Origin: Paenibacillus alvei DSM 29
GTDB taxonomy: Bacteria; Bacillota; Bacilli; Paenibacillales; Paenibacillaceae
Assembly (NCBI RefSeq): GCF_000293805.1
Contig: NZ_AMBZ01000003.1
Location: forward strand, 620,001-684,000
Direction: 5' to 3'
DNA: 64,000 bases
Shown piece by piece: positions 42,142 through 52,591 of the stretch (position 1 is the stretch's first letter; the number at the start of each line of letters is the position of its first letter). The notes below the pieces were generated by a model that saw only the letters and a program-made list of their open reading frames with translations, did no database searches and had not been told where the DNA came from. The position numbers and the translations under genes were made by a program.

Positions 42142-43389
42142 TTACTCGCGGATTTGACCTTTACCATAAATCCGATATTTGGTTGACGTTAGAGCAGGCA
42201 GTCCCATAGGTCCTCTTGCGTGCAGCTTCTGTGTACTAATGCCAATTTCGGCACCAAATCCAAATTCGAAGCCATCTGTGAAACGTGTCGAGGCATTATG
42301 GTATACTGCAGCAGCGTCAACTTCGTTCAAGAAACGATTGGCGCGCTCTTTGTTCTCTGTTATGATGCACTCGGAATGCTTCGTTCCATATCGAGCGATA
42401 TGATCAAGAGCTTCATCCAAGGAATTCACCACTCGAATATTTAGTACATAATCGTTATATTCCGTTGCGTAATCCTGCTCGGTTGCTTTCTTCGCCCAAG
42501 GGGCGTAGGCAGTCGTTCGTTCACATCCGCGCAGCACAACACGGTGGGTATCGAACCCTTCCAGAAGTCCTGTCAAATGGCGCTCAGCAAATTGTTCATG
42601 AACAAGCAGAGTCTCCATGGAATTGCATACAGAAGGACGTTGAATTTTCGCATTATATGAAATCGATTCTGCCATATCAGGATCTGCGGTTTCATCCAGA
42701 TAGGTATGACAGATGCCGGCGCCTGTTTCGATGACGGGGACAGTTGCGTTTTGAACGACGTTTTGAATGAGCGATGCTCCGCCGCGTGGTATGACGACAT
42801 CAAGCAAGCCATTTAGCTTCAGCATCTCATCAACAGATGCGCGATCAGCATCTTCAATGAGCTGCAGGGCATCAACAGGAACGGAGGTTAATTTCAATGC
42901 TTCGTGCAGCACGGCTACAATCCGTTTATTCGATTCTAGTGCAGAAGAACCACCGCGCAGCACAACGGCATTTCCTGTCTTGAGGCATAATCCAGCCGCA
43001 TCCACTGTAACATTTGGACGCGCCTCGTAAATCATGCCGATAACTCCTAGGGGAACGCGAATTTTTTCAATATGTAGACCATTAGGGCGGTCAATTGTTT
43101 CTAGTACATCACCAACAGGGTCAGTCAATTTAACGATTTGGCGCAAGCCCTCAGCCATGTCTTCGATCCGTGTTACATTTAATGCTAGACGGTCGAGCAG
43201 GGATGCGGATGTACCGAGCTGCCTGCCTTTTGCCAAATCTTTGGCATTTGCTTCTATTATGGAATCTGCGTGCTGCTCGAGCAGATCCGCCATTCTTAAC
43301 AGAGCCTCATTTTTTTGGTCGGTCGTCAGCCGATTCATCACGGCTGCTGCTTCTTTTGCGATTGTAGCTTTTGAACGTACTTCACTCAT
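42142..43389 (-). CDS. proA: Gamma-glutamyl phosphate reductase
   Basis: 415 residues, aldehyde dehydrogenase superfamily. 'KIRVPLGVIGMIYEARPNVTVDAAGLCLKTGNAVVLRGGSSA' is the family's cofactor region and 'RPSVCNSMETLLVHE' carries the catalytic cysteine. AAGGAGG 9 nt before the ATG, 15 nt after the proB stop. Second step of proline synthesis. Confidence 0.95.
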   Translation of the reverse strand: MSEVRSKATIAKEAAAVMNRLTTDQKNEALLRMADLLEQHADSIIEANAKDLAKGRQLGTSASLLDRLALNVTRIEDMAEGLRQIVKLTDPVGDVLETIDRPNGLHIEKIRVPLGVIGMIYEARPNVTVDAAGLCLKTGNAVVLRGGSSALESNKRIVAVLHEALKLTSVPVDALQLIEDADRASVDEMLKLNGLLDVVIPRGGASLIQNVVQNATVPVIETGAGICHTYLDETADPDMAESISYNAKIQRPSVCNSMETLLVHEQFAERHLTGLLEGFDTHRVVLRGCERTTAYAPWAKKATEQDYATEYNDYVLNIRVVNSLDEALDHIARYGTKHSECIITENKERANRFLNEVDAAAVYHNASTRFTDGFEFGFGAEIGISTQKLHARGPMGLPALTSTKYRIYGKGQIRE

Positions 43390-43404
43390 CGTAGTAGCCT
43401 CCTT

Positions 43405-44517
43405 CTATGATCGTAGTGTGACCCATTCATCGCGATGTATCACTTCAATGCGCGGTACCCCAATGCGCTTCAGAACTTCTTCCGTTGACCAGCCAGCTGC
43501 AATCTTTAACTGATCAGTCTCGTAATTGACAATGCCTCTGCCTATAACACGACCGTCTAAGCCAGCTACCTCAACAACATCGCCCGGGTGGAAATCGCCT
43601 TCCACGTTACGTATGCCGGCAGGCAGAAGACTCGATCCGCGAGAGAGCAATGCTTGCTCGGCACCTTCATCAACAATAATCTGACCATGCGGAGTAGAAT
43701 GGAAGCCAAGCCATTGCTTTTTCATAGGCAGTGCATGCAGATGAGTGTCGAAATAGGTGCCCTTGCCCTTGCCATCAACAGCAAGCAGAAGATCACCTGG
43801 CTCATTCACTCTGCCGACAAAAGCGGGAACTCCGCCACGCATGGCGATCCGTGCTGCATCAAGCTTCGATCGCATTCCGCCCGTACCTACTGAAGAACCA
43901 GTTCCACCAGCATATGCGTAGATTTCTTCGTTGATTTCCTCTACTCGGTCGAACCGTTTCGCATTCGGATTAGAGCGGGGATCTGCTGTATACAAGCCAT
44001 CCGTATCGGTAATGATGACGAGGCGGTCTGCATGAATGAGATTCGCAACAAGTGCAGACAAGGTATCGTTATCACCGAACTTAAGCTCCTCGACAGAAAC
44101 TGTATCATTCTCATTAATGATTGGAATGACCCGCTGCTTGAGCAGCTCTTCCATTGTCATCTGTGCATTGTGACCGCGCTTGCGGTTTGCAAAGTCCGGG
44201 CGGGTCAGCAGCAACTGAGCCGAAGGAATCCCGAATTTCTGAAATTGCTCTTGATAAGCTTGCATGAGCAGCGCTTGACCAACTGCGGCAGCAGCCTGCT
44301 TCTCATGCAGAAGCTTAGGGCGTGACGCATAGCCTATATGTCGAAATCCTGCTGCAACTGCACCTGAAGTGACGAGGACGACATGTGCACCACGTTCAAT
44401 TAGAGAGACGAGCTCACGTACGTAATACTCAATATGTTCTCGGTTCAGGCCGCCGTGTTCTGATGTAAGCGAGCTGCTTCCAATTTTCACTACAATTCGT
44501 TGATATTGTTCCATCAT
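43405..44517 (-). CDS. proB: Glutamate 5-kinase
   Basis: 370 residues from the ATG at 44517 (AGGAAGTGA upstream; the next codon is also ATG). Amino acid kinase fold: 'IVVKIGSSSLTSEHGGL', 'VLVTSGAVAAGF', 'PIINENDTVSVEELKFGDNDTLSALVA', 'GTGGMRSKLDAARIAM'. C-terminal PUA domain at about 280-360 ('GQIIVDEGAEQALLSRGSSLLPAGI'). First, normally proline-inhibited, step of proline synthesis. Sits behind a proline-type T-box. Confidence 0.95.
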   Translation of the reverse strand: MMEQYQRIVVKIGSSSLTSEHGGLNREHIEYYVRELVSLIERGAHVVLVTSGAVAAGFRHIGYASRPKLLHEKQAAAAVGQALLMQAYQEQFQKFGIPSAQLLLTRPDFANRKRGHNAQMTMEELLKQRVIPIINENDTVSVEELKFGDNDTLSALVANLIHADRLVIITDTDGLYTADPRSNPNAKRFDRVEEINEEIYAYAGGTGSSVGTGGMRSKLDAARIAMRGGVPAFVGRVNEPGDLLLAVDGKGKGTYFDTHLHALPMKKQWLGFHSTPHGQIIVDEGAEQALLSRGSSLLPAGIRNVEGDFHPGDVVEVAGLDGRVIGRGIVNYETDQLKIAAGWSTEEVLKRIGVPRIEVIHRDEWVTLRS

Positions 44518-44659
44518 TAGTTCACTTCCTGATTTATTGACTCTCATGAATATATGGTAACGTACAACTCATGATTGCCGGTGCCAGAATGAAAATCGAA
44601 TGATGTTGATACGACCAAGGGAAGTCCGATGAAGGATAGAAGGAAGCGGTTATTGGTAT

Positions 44660-45002
44660 AAAAAAAGACCCCCGTCCTCTAAAGGACGAAAGTCACACTT
44701 CCGCGGTACCACCTTCATTGAGGGTTCCTAGAGCATATACCTGAACTGCTGTCGTGCACAGATCCGCTATACGTCAGAAACCATCCTGCTTGATCGCCTA
44801 TAACGGAGGCATCCGTTCAGCTTCACGTCAAGACGCTTATGCTGACCGCTCAAGGATAGGTTCTGTAACGGCTCTGCGGCGGATGCTTGCAGCCTATGGC
44901 ATTCCGCTCTCTGAACGCGACCTTCATTACGTACTGGTCCTGTCATCACGATAAGGTATTCATACTCTGGCACCCGCTGCTCGATTAAAGCAATGAGTGT
45001 AT
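44660..45002 (-). promoter_or_regulatory. T-box leader with proline (CCU) specifier
   Basis: On the minus strand the hallmark AAGGTGGTACCGCGG (44715-44701) is followed by the terminator CGTCCTTTAGAGGACG and T7 (44688-44660). Upstream, stem I features include CAGAGAG, a GCAAGC loop and the specifier loop 'GAA-CCT-A' with CCT at 44860-44858, a proline codon. Uncharged tRNA-Pro would favour the antiterminator and turn on proB and the genes behind it. The specifier assignment fits the downstream pathway. Confidence 0.9.
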
Positions 45003-45009
45003 TACGAAT

Positions 45010-45038
45010 AGAATACCATGTGATTCCAACGGAGTAAA
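45010..45038 (-). promoter_or_regulatory. Promoter of the T-box/proBAC-mtn transcript
   Basis: On the minus strand TTTACT (45038-45033), 17 bp, TATTCT (45015-45010), directly in front of the T-box leader. Confidence 0.65.
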
Positions 45039-45160
45039 GAAGGCGCCTATCGTATAAAGGCAGGTGACAGAAGATTCCTTTAAATAGAAGGTACGAAAGA
45101 TACTTAACCGGCCATCGCGGCATAATTGCTTACCTATAAGAGAAGGACAAAAGGACAGAC

Positions 45161-46354
45161 CTAAAACAGAGAAAGTCTTCCAATTCGTTCGGCAGCTTCG
45201 CATAAACGCTCCTCAGTCGCAAGTAGACCTACTCTGACATAGCCTTCTCCATGCTGACCAAATCCGATGCCAGGTGCGGTAACAACATTCGCGTGCTCAA
45301 GCAGAAAATCAGCGAATTCAGCTGAAGTGTATGACTTCGGCACAGGGAGCCATGCAAAGAATGAGCCAGCGGATGGAACAGCCTCCCAGCCGATGCGATG
45401 CAGTTCTTTAAAGAACACATTTCTTCGCTTCTCATAGATCGCGCATAACGCTCTAACCGACTGCTGTGATTGCGTTAATGCCGCAGCGGCAGCTGCTTGG
45501 ACCGCCCCGAAGAGACTGACATACATGTGATCCTGCATAAGGTTGATCAGTCGGATTAGCTCCTTATTGCCTACTGCAAATGCAACGCGCCAGCCAGCCA
45601 TGTTGTACGTTTTCGACATGGTATAGAATTCGACTCCCACGTCCTTTGCACCAGGTGTCTGAAGAAAGCTTACCGGCCGTTTACCGTCAAATCCGATTGC
45701 TCCATAAGCGAAATCACTGGCTACAACGATGTTATGCTGGGCTGCAAACTGTACGGTCTCCTTGTAGAAAGTATGGCTTGCTACAGCGGACGTTGGATTG
45801 TTCGGATAGTTGAGGAACATCAGCTTGGCACGTTCTAGTTGCTGCTTTGTGATTCGTCCGTAATCCGGCAGAAATTGATTCGTTTCAAGCAATGGCATCA
45901 TGACCATTTCAGCACCGGCAAGGGCCGCACCTGACCAATAATCCGGGTAACCGGGATCCGGAACGAGGCAGACATCTCCTGAGTTCAGCAGAATTTGACT
46001 AATTTCCACTAGTCCGGTTTTGCCGCCGAACAATACGGCTACCTCAGTGTCGGGATCCAGAACCACATCGTAATCTTCTTTGTACCGCTGGGCTATTGCT
46101 TCTTTTAAGTAACGATGCCCGCTGAAAGGAGGATATTTGTGATTGATTGGATCAGCGGCCGCTTCTTGCAGAGCAGTTACAATATGAGGAGCAGTGGGCA
46201 AATCCGGATTCCCTTGTCCTAGATTAATTACATCATGACCGGCAGCGATACGGGCGTTCGTTCGCTCTACAAGCTGGGCAAAGAATTGCTTAGGAAGCCG
46301 ATCCATGCGTTCTGCCGGCCTAATTGAGATCGAACGGTACGATTCATCTAACAT
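45161..46354 (-). CDS. mtnE: PLP-dependent aminotransferase, methionine-salvage type
   Basis: 397 residues, class I aminotransferase. 'HDVINLGQGNPDLPTAPHIV', 'PDPGYPDYWSGA', 'LMFLNYPNNPTSAVAS', the PLP lysine in 'FYTMSKTYNMAGWRVAF', and 'VTAPGIGFGQHGEGYVRVGLL'. The 'DRLPKQFFAQLVERTNARIAAGHDVINLGQGNPD' start is characteristic of MtnE/YkrV, which transaminates ketomethylthiobutyrate to methionine. Position among mtnWXB and mtnU supports the role, but a general amino-acid aminotransferase is possible. No SAM riboswitch is seen upstream. Confidence 0.82.
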   Translation of the reverse strand: MLDESYRSISIRPAERMDRLPKQFFAQLVERTNARIAAGHDVINLGQGNPDLPTAPHIVTALQEAAADPINHKYPPFSGHRYLKEAIAQRYKEDYDVVLDPDTEVAVLFGGKTGLVEISQILLNSGDVCLVPDPGYPDYWSGAALAGAEMVMMPLLETNQFLPDYGRITKQQLERAKLMFLNYPNNPTSAVASHTFYKETVQFAAQHNIVVASDFAYGAIGFDGKRPVSFLQTPGAKDVGVEFYTMSKTYNMAGWRVAFAVGNKELIRLINLMQDHMYVSLFGAVQAAAAAALTQSQQSVRALCAIYEKRRNVFFKELHRIGWEAVPSAGSFFAWLPVPKSYTSAEFADFLLEHANVVTAPGIGFGQHGEGYVRVGLLATEERLCEAAERIGRLSLF

Positions 46355-46490
46355 TTCTCATCCACTCCAGCAACCTGATTCGTTATCGGTTATCAAAATA
46401 ATAACGATAATTTAGCATGTTTCCACTGAAGTGTATACCTTTTTTTCATCGATTTCCGTGACTTACATGCGGTTTTTCTTTAAATACAAC

Positions 46491-46994
46491 TTATCCGCTC
46501 GATTTTTCAGCCTTTCCTGTCGGTTCTGTAGTTAGCAACTGCTGTATAAATGGCTTAACATCGATGTTGATTCGCAATAAATAAGGCTTGCGTTCTTTGG
46601 AGAACACGAGAAGTAATGGCTCTTTCTCTGGACAATAGATAAGAAATACATCTTTCACTTGCACGGTCTCTCTAGGGAGGACGACATCAGCCGGGGATGT
46701 TAAAGGGATTCGCACAATATACCCGCATTGATGTCCAATTGTAAGCTGTGGGGATGGGCCAGTTATGGACTTGATCCATTGCGCTGCAGTTGCTTGAAAT
46801 TCCTTATTGTTCGGGAACGTCTTGACAATTCGCTGAGCCTTAATATCGAACAATTGGATAGGGGAACTTGCTGTTGAGTCACTGCCTTCATTTGGTGCCC
46901 ATGCAAATATAATAGGCTTATTCAACATACTCGTACTGCAAACAAGGAAGATAGAGACTGTTAGGGCCCACTTGACCATACGTGGAATACGCAT
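46491..46994 (-). CDS. Secreted or membrane-anchored hypothetical protein
   Basis: About 167 residues from the ATG at 46994 (AAAGG 10 nt upstream); an ATG at 47006 is possible. N-terminal basic residues and a hydrophobic stretch ('MVKWALTVSIFLVCSTSML') make a signal peptide or anchor. The outer part has 'IQLFDIKAQRIVKTFPNNKEFQATAAQWIKSITGPSPQLTIG', then 'GYIVRIPL' and 'LPRETVQVKDVFLIYCPEKEPLLLVF'. I do not recognise the family with certainty. Similar small exported proteins occur in Bacillales; role unknown. Confidence 0.6.
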   Translation of the reverse strand: MRIPRMVKWALTVSIFLVCSTSMLNKPIIFAWAPNEGSDSTASSPIQLFDIKAQRIVKTFPNNKEFQATAAQWIKSITGPSPQLTIGHQCGYIVRIPLTSPADVVLPRETVQVKDVFLIYCPEKEPLLLVFSKERKPYLLRINIDVKPFIQQLLTTEPTGKAEKSSG

Positions 46995-47173
46995 TATACA
47001 TTTCATCCTTTCAAGACTGTGCTGGAGTTATTGTTCGTGTATATTCTTTCATTTCCGCTTACTTCCTTACATTGCCCATCTTGACTCCATTCCATGAAAA
47101 GGTATGATGAATGGTAGAAAGTGCTACGAAAATGAAAGTGTATTCGAAATGCCGATATGGAGGAGGGAATGCA

Positions 47174-48031
47174 ATGAAAGAATTGTGGAATGTGTGTGCG
47201 ATACAAATGGATGTAGCAATCGGCGAGCCGGACAAAAATATGGAGAGCGTGCTTCATCTGATCGGCAAGGCAATGGATAGAGAAAATAAACCCGATGTGA
47301 TTGTGCTTCCGGAAATGTGGAATACGGGCTATGCACTTGAACGTATTCAGGATATATCAGACGTAAATGGACAACAGACGCAGCAGATGCTTACCATGCT
47401 TGCTGCGCGTTATGGAGTAAATATTGTCGGCGGCTCAGTATCTGTGCGTGAAGGGAATCAGATTTATAATCGCGTATATGTGGCAAGTCGAAACGGTGAT
47501 ATTGTCAGTACCTATGACAAAGTTCATCTGTTTCAGTTGATGGATGAACATATTTATCTGTCTGCAGGGAATGGACTGGGGACGTTCATGCTGGACGGTG
47601 TGAAGTGCGGTGTAATCATCTGCTACGATCTTCGGTTCCCAGAGTGGTCCCGTACAATGGCGCTTCAAGGTACGGAGGTTCTTTTTGTCCCGGCAGAATG
47701 GCCGCATCCGCGTCTCCATCATTGGAATACGCTATTGATGGCAAGAGCGATCGAAAATCAGATGTATGTAGTAGCCTGCAATCGGGTAGGCACAAGCAAG
47801 GGAGTTAACGGACAAGAAACTACTTTCTTCGGTCATTCCGCAATTATTGATCCGTGGGGAGAGACGATCGCTGCTGCTGGGGAAAAGGAAGCATTGGTTC
47901 AAGCACCAATTGCTTTACCACTTGTAACAGAGGTACGTAGTAGAATTCCTGTGTTCGCGGATCGAAGAGAATCGCTATATCAATCTGCTTTCGCAACTTA
48001 TGGAAATACTTTCAAATCCGATCATCTATGA
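47174..48031 (+). CDS. mtnU: Carbon-nitrogen hydrolase, MtnU-like
   Basis: 285 residues; start at ATG 47174 with GGAGGAGGG upstream. Nitrilase superfamily with the Glu-Lys-Cys triad: E in 'VIVLPEMWNTGY', K in 'STYDKVHLF', C in 'GVIICYDLRFPEWSR'. Closest pattern is YkrU/MtnU (omega-amidase type), thought to hydrolyse the ketoglutaramate-type product formed by the glutamine-using MtnE aminotransferase. The mtnE gene lies 0.8 kb away on the opposite strand. Substrate inferred. Confidence 0.82.
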   Translation: MKELWNVCAIQMDVAIGEPDKNMESVLHLIGKAMDRENKPDVIVLPEMWNTGYALERIQDISDVNGQQTQQMLTMLAARYGVNIVGGSVSVREGNQIYNRVYVASRNGDIVSTYDKVHLFQLMDEHIYLSAGNGLGTFMLDGVKCGVIICYDLRFPEWSRTMALQGTEVLFVPAEWPHPRLHHWNTLLMARAIENQMYVVACNRVGTSKGVNGQETTFFGHSAIIDPWGETIAAAGEKEALVQAPIALPLVTEVRSRIPVFADRRESLYQSAFATYGNTFKSDHL

Positions 48032-49961
48032 TGTCAAGAAAAGAGAGGCATAAGCGAAACGAGAAGATGCTCGCACGACGCAGGGTTATCCTTTTTCTTA
48101 TCCCCTTGTGTGCGGTCTGCTTGACTCTTCTAATCTGGTCGGGATATGGGGCTAATACAGTAAAGTTACTGCTTGGGAAGGCTCCTCAAGTACAACTGAA
48201 TTCAATTTCCCCTAAGGAAAGTCGTGAATCAATCGAGCAGAAGGTAGGGCAGGAGGGGGCAGAGGACGGCATTCAGGTGGAGCAGTGGCTGCAAAAGCTT
48301 ACGTTGGATGAAAAAATTGGTCAAATGCTGCTGCTTGATCTATCTGCGCTTGCTGCAGAGCGACCCTCGACTCCTGTATCCCAACTTGTGACGCAATTGG
48401 CACCAGGGGGGGTTATCTTATTCAAAGACGACATCAAGAGCGTGGAGCAAACGATTACGAATAACTTGCAAATGCTTCGCTCCTCGCAACTTCCTCTATG
48501 GATTGGAGTGGATCAGGAGGGTGGTGCAGTGAATCGCATACCATTCGTCAGCGATTGGAATGGCAATATGGCAATTGCTGCGACCGGGGATCCCCGATTC
48601 GCTTCTGAAACTGCGTTTGAAATGGGGAAGATGCTACGCCTTCTTTTTTCAACCTTAACTTCGCTCCAGTCGCTGACGTGAATGATGATCCATTCAATCC
48701 AGTTATTGGACTGCGTTCCTTCGGTTCTGAGCCTGATCAGGTATCCGCGTTTGTTCGCTCCTATGTCGAGGGGGCACATAAGAGTGGATTGCCTGCAATT
48801 GTAAAACACTTTCCTGGTCATGGTTCTACACGCACAGACTCACATGTCGGCTTGCCGAAGCTTCCCTATACATTGAAGCGGTTTGAGCAAGTGGAGTGGC
48901 TTCCCTTCAAAGCTGCAATAGAAAAAGGGGTGGACATGATCATGTCGGCCCACATTCAAGTTCCTCAAATAGAACCGAAGACAGCAACCTCACGAAAAGA
49001 TGGTTCAGCGATCATGCTGCCTGCAACCTTATCTTCCCGCGTGCTTTCAGAGATACTGCGCAATCAATTGAAGTTTCGGGGTGTGATCATAACAGATGCA
49101 CTCAATATGAAGGCGATAGCGGATAACTTTGGCTCAGAAGAAGCAGCTGTGATGTCGATTCAGGCAGGGGCAGATATTCTGCTTATGCCTCCTAAGCCCT
49201 ATGAGGCCGTTGCTGCTATTCGCAAGGCGGTTACAAAGGGGACTCTTAGTAAGGAACGGATTGATGACAGTGTTCGCCGCATCTTGCAATTGAAGCTTGC
49301 TTATAAGATTATGGACGCTAAGCGAGCTTCGCGAATGAATGTGGATCAAGCGATTGAAAAGGCAAAGCTGTATATTGCGTCCAATCAAGCGGATAAACTG
49401 ATGGATCGCATTGCAGAGCATGCAATTACAGGCTGGGGGGCACAAATGCCAAGCGAGCAGCCGCATGAGTTAATTACCTCAACGATGAATAAGGTGCTGC
49501 TAGTAGGTCATGATGATCGCAGTCTGGAACTTATGCAGCAGGCGCTGCAAGCAGAATTGTTGAAGCCAGGTGAATCAGCGTACAACGGGGCATCTTCACC
49601 GGCAACCAGGAATGCGATTGCGCAACGAACATATTCCGTAACTTGTGAAATAGGTAAGCTGAAAGATAAGAACTTAGCTGCTCAAATTCGCTCCGCAGAT
49701 GCTGTGATTATTGTGACGAACGATATATACCGACAGCCGCGAAGCGTCGAGGCAATTACGGGCCTCCTTGCTCAACTAGAACAGCAAAAAAAGCCTGTTG
49801 CAGTAATTGCAGCGGGTCTCCCTTATGATGTTCAAGTGTTGAGGAACGCTCCTGTCGGCTACGCCACTTATGGTCTAACAGAACGAAATGTGCGGATGGC
49901 CGCCCGTATCCTGCTTGGACGCGCCTCTGCCTTCGGTCAGTTGCCGGTAACGGATAAGTGA
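48028..49961 (+). CDS. nagZ: Glycoside hydrolase family 3 beta-N-acetylhexosaminidase, frameshifted
   Basis: Membrane anchor at about 19-40, then 'LTLDEKIGQMLLLDLSA' and 'LWIGVDQEGGAVNRIPF'. The first frame stops after 'EMGKMLRLLF', and the next frame carries 'NLNFAPVADVNDDPFNPVIGLRSFG'. One extra T in T6 (48644-48649) restores a 644-residue protein. The NagZ catalytic loop 'VKHFPGHGSTRTDSHVGLP' and nucleophile region 'GVIITDALNMKAI' are intact. It removes GlcNAc from muropeptides in peptidoglycan recycling. ATG overlaps the mtnU stop. A C-terminal domain of about 190 residues follows the catalytic domain as in Bacillus NagZ. Confidence 0.88.
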
Positions 49962-50061
49962 TAGATTAACGGACAGCCAGCATTTATCCGTATGGCCTAG
50001 TCCGGATTGCGAGAACATAACGAACGCATTGCACGACAGGATTCAGTTCGCCACCATAGTA

Positions 50062-51005
50062 CTACATGGATTCCCCGGCACGAGCGCGTGAGCCGAAGCG
50101 GGCAGTAATCGTCTCCTCTAAGGTTTGCATAAAGGCTTCTGCCGCATGCGACATATAGCGGCCTTCTCGATAAGCGATGACGAGTGTGCGGGAGGGCCTG
50201 CCTGTCAACGGGATATATGCCGGAACGAACTCACTTCGTGGAGCAGTTGCGATAAATGACGGCACTAAAGCGACACCCATCCCAGCAGCTACAAGGGATT
50301 GTACGGTCTCAATATTTGTGCTTTCGAACACAACATTTGGTGTAAAACCGGCGTCTTGGCAGAGCCGAACGGTAATTTGTCTAAATCCTTGACCGCGCTT
50401 CAATAAAATAAAGGGCTCATCAAGCAGATCGGATAGAGAAACAGGAGTTGCTTTGGAGCCCCCACTTTGCTGGACAGCAAGACGGTGCTGCGGAGGTACA
50501 GCGAGCAAAATCTCCTCCTCAACTACAGGCCGATAAGTGAGAGAATCGTCAGTCAGTGGCAAAGATAACAGGCACAGATCATTTTTGCCTTGTGCAGTCA
50601 TTCGCTCAAGGTTGGAAGTTGAAGTGTCTTCAACAAGTACTAAATCAATGGCCGGGTAGCGCTGATGGAATTGCGGAAGCACGTGAGGGAGAATATGAGA
50701 GCCGGTTATCGGCATCGTCCCGATGACAACCTTTCCTTTTTCGTTTGGCTTATATCGGCCATTTCGTTTTTGAGTTGTTCCATTGCATCGAGCATTTTCT
50801 GCGCGCGGTCAACAAATACCTCTCCAGCATGGGTTAGTTCCACTGAATTGGTCGTGCGTTGAAACAAAAGGACGCCGATTTCCTTCTCCAGTTTCGACAG
50901 TTGCTGGCTTAACGACGGCTGTGCAATATGCAGCTTCTCCGCAGCCCGCGAGAAGTTCCGCTCTTGTGCAATTTGTACAGCATAGAGCAGCTGTCTAAAT
51001 TCCAT
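50062..51005 (-). CDS. LysR-family transcriptional regulator, frameshifted
   Basis: N-terminal winged helix 'MEFRQLLYAVQIAQERNFSRAAEKLHIAQPSLSQQLSKLEKEIGVLLFQR' and effector domain are in two frames. The first runs out after 'MADISQTKK'; the second carries 'VVIGTMPITGSHILPHVLPQFHQRYPAIDL'. One extra base in the T5 run 50737-50741 (A5 on the coding strand) gives 314 residues, the family norm. Divergent from leuCD, which it probably controls; CynR/GltC/CysL-like effector domain but ligand unknown. Confidence 0.87.
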
Positions 51006-51152
51006 GTCCGTTCATCCTCCTTATTGAACTGTTATAGGTTAAACCTATTATATTTATAGATATTATATCTTGGATCAATGAATAAGGAAATGCTATATTT
51101 GGTGGCAAGAGAAATAGAGAGAGAAGCGTAAAATCGCGGAGAGGTGAAGGAA

Positions 51153-52577
51153 ATGACGACAAAGAAGACCATGTACGAAAAGATTTGGGATCGGCACGTC
51201 ATTGTTCAAGAGGAAGGCAAACCGAGCATTTTGTACATTGATTTGCATTTGGTGCACGAGGTAACATCCCCCCAGGCCTTTGAGGGATTGCGTATGAGCG
51301 GCCGCAAGGTAAGACGTCCGGATCTTACTTTTGCAACGATGGATCATAATGTACCAACGAAGGATCGCTTCAATATAGCAGATCCAATCTCGAAGCAGCA
51401 AATTGATACCCTATCACAGAACTGTGCAGATTTCGATGTCACTCTGTTCGACCTGAACAGCATTGACCAAGGTGTCGTGCACGTTATGGGACCTGAGCTT
51501 GGTCTCACTCATCCTGGAAAAACAATTGTATGCGGAGACAGCCATACATCTACACATGGTGCATTCGGTGCTCTTGCATTCGGTATCGGCACAAGTGAGG
51601 TTGAGCATGTGCTTGCAACTCAATGCTTGCAGCAAGCGAAGTCGAAGACGATGGAAGTACGCTTCGTTGGCAAACGTAAGCCAGGCGTTACTGCGAAGGA
51701 CATGATCTTGAGCTTCATTGCACAAAATGGGACTGATTTTGCAACAGGCTATGTGATTGAATATACAGGTGAAGCAATTCGGGAATTAACGATGGAAGAA
51801 AGAATGACAGTGTGCAACATGTCCATTGAAGCGGGTGCCCGTGCCGGACTTATCGCTCCAGACGATACAACCTTCCAATACTTGCGCGATCGTCAATATG
51901 TACCGAAAGGTGAGGCTTTCGAAGCCGCGATTGCAGAGTGGAAGGGCTATGTAACGGATGAAGGGGCTTCTTATGATCTTGTCGTTGAAGTGGATATGGA
52001 TCAGCTAATCCCACAAGTGACATGGGGAACTAGCCCAGGTATGGGTACCGATATTACGTCGAATGTGCCAAACCCTGTTGATTTTGCAACTGAAAATGAA
52101 CGCAAAGCTGCTGAGAAAGCGCTTGAGTATATGGATTTAAAACCTGGAACGCCAATGACTGATATTGCGGTCGATTACGTGTTTATCGGCTCCTGTACGA
52201 ATGGGCGCATTGAAGATTTGCGTGCAGCTGCAGAGGTAGCTAGAGGCTACAAGGTAAAAGAGAAGGTCACGGCCATCGTCGTTCCAGGATCTGGTCGAGT
52301 TAAGCTTCAAGCGGAAAAGGAAGGATTGGATCAAATATTCGTGGATGCAGGCTTCGAATGGCGCGATGCCGGATGCAGCATGTGCCTCGCAATGAACCCG
52401 GATGTGCTTCAGCCAGGACAGCGCTGTGCATCGACTTCCAACCGCAACTTTGAAGGGCGTCAGGGGCGCGGTGGCCGTACACATCTGGTATCGCCAGCAA
52501 TGGCGGCAGCTGCGGCAATCAAGGGGCACTTTGTTGATGTGCGCAATTGGGAAATTAAAGCGGAAGTATTGAACTAA
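51153..52577 (+). CDS. leuC: 3-isopropylmalate dehydratase, large subunit
   Basis: 474 residues from ATG 51153 (GAGGTGAAGGA upstream). Aconitase family; 4Fe-4S ligands are the cysteine in '[16 protein letters not shown]' and the pair in '[12 protein letters not shown]'. '[31 protein letters not shown]' is the other signature. Isomerises 2- and 3-isopropylmalate in leucine synthesis with LeuD. leuA and leuB are not in the window. No T-box was found upstream; the LysR gene is divergent. Confidence 0.96.
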   Translation: MTTKKTMYEKIWDRHVIVQEEGKPSILYIDLHLVHEVTSPQAFEGLRMSGRKVRRPDLTFATMDHNVPTKDRFNIADPISKQQIDTLSQNCADFDVTLFDLNSIDQGVVHVMGPELGLTHPGKTIVCGDSHTSTHGAFGALAFGIGTSEVEHVLATQCLQQAKSKTMEVRFVGKRKPGVTAKDMILSFIAQNGTDFATGYVIEYTGEAIRELTMEERMTVCNMSIEAGARAGLIAPDDTTFQYLRDRQYVPKGEAFEAAIAEWKGYVTDEGASYDLVVEVDMDQLIPQVTWGTSPGMGTDITSNVPNPVDFATENERKAAEKALEYMDLKPGTPMTDIAVDYVFIGSCTNGRIEDLRAAAEVARGYKVKEKVTAIVVPGSGRVKLQAEKEGLDQIFVDAGFEWRDAGCSMCLAMNPDVLQPGQRCASTSNRNFEGRQGRGGRTHLVSPAMAAAAAIKGHFVDVRNWEIKAEVLN

Positions 52578-52591
52578 GGGAGGAACGAACG

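Noticed and set aside
46355-46490. SAM (S-box) riboswitch before mtnE
   Set aside because: I looked for the conserved S-box core and terminator on the minus strand and found neither; only an AT-rich promoter-like stretch is present.
51006-51152. T-box before leuC
   Set aside because: No GGTGG-N-ACCGCG element and no terminator hairpin in the interval.
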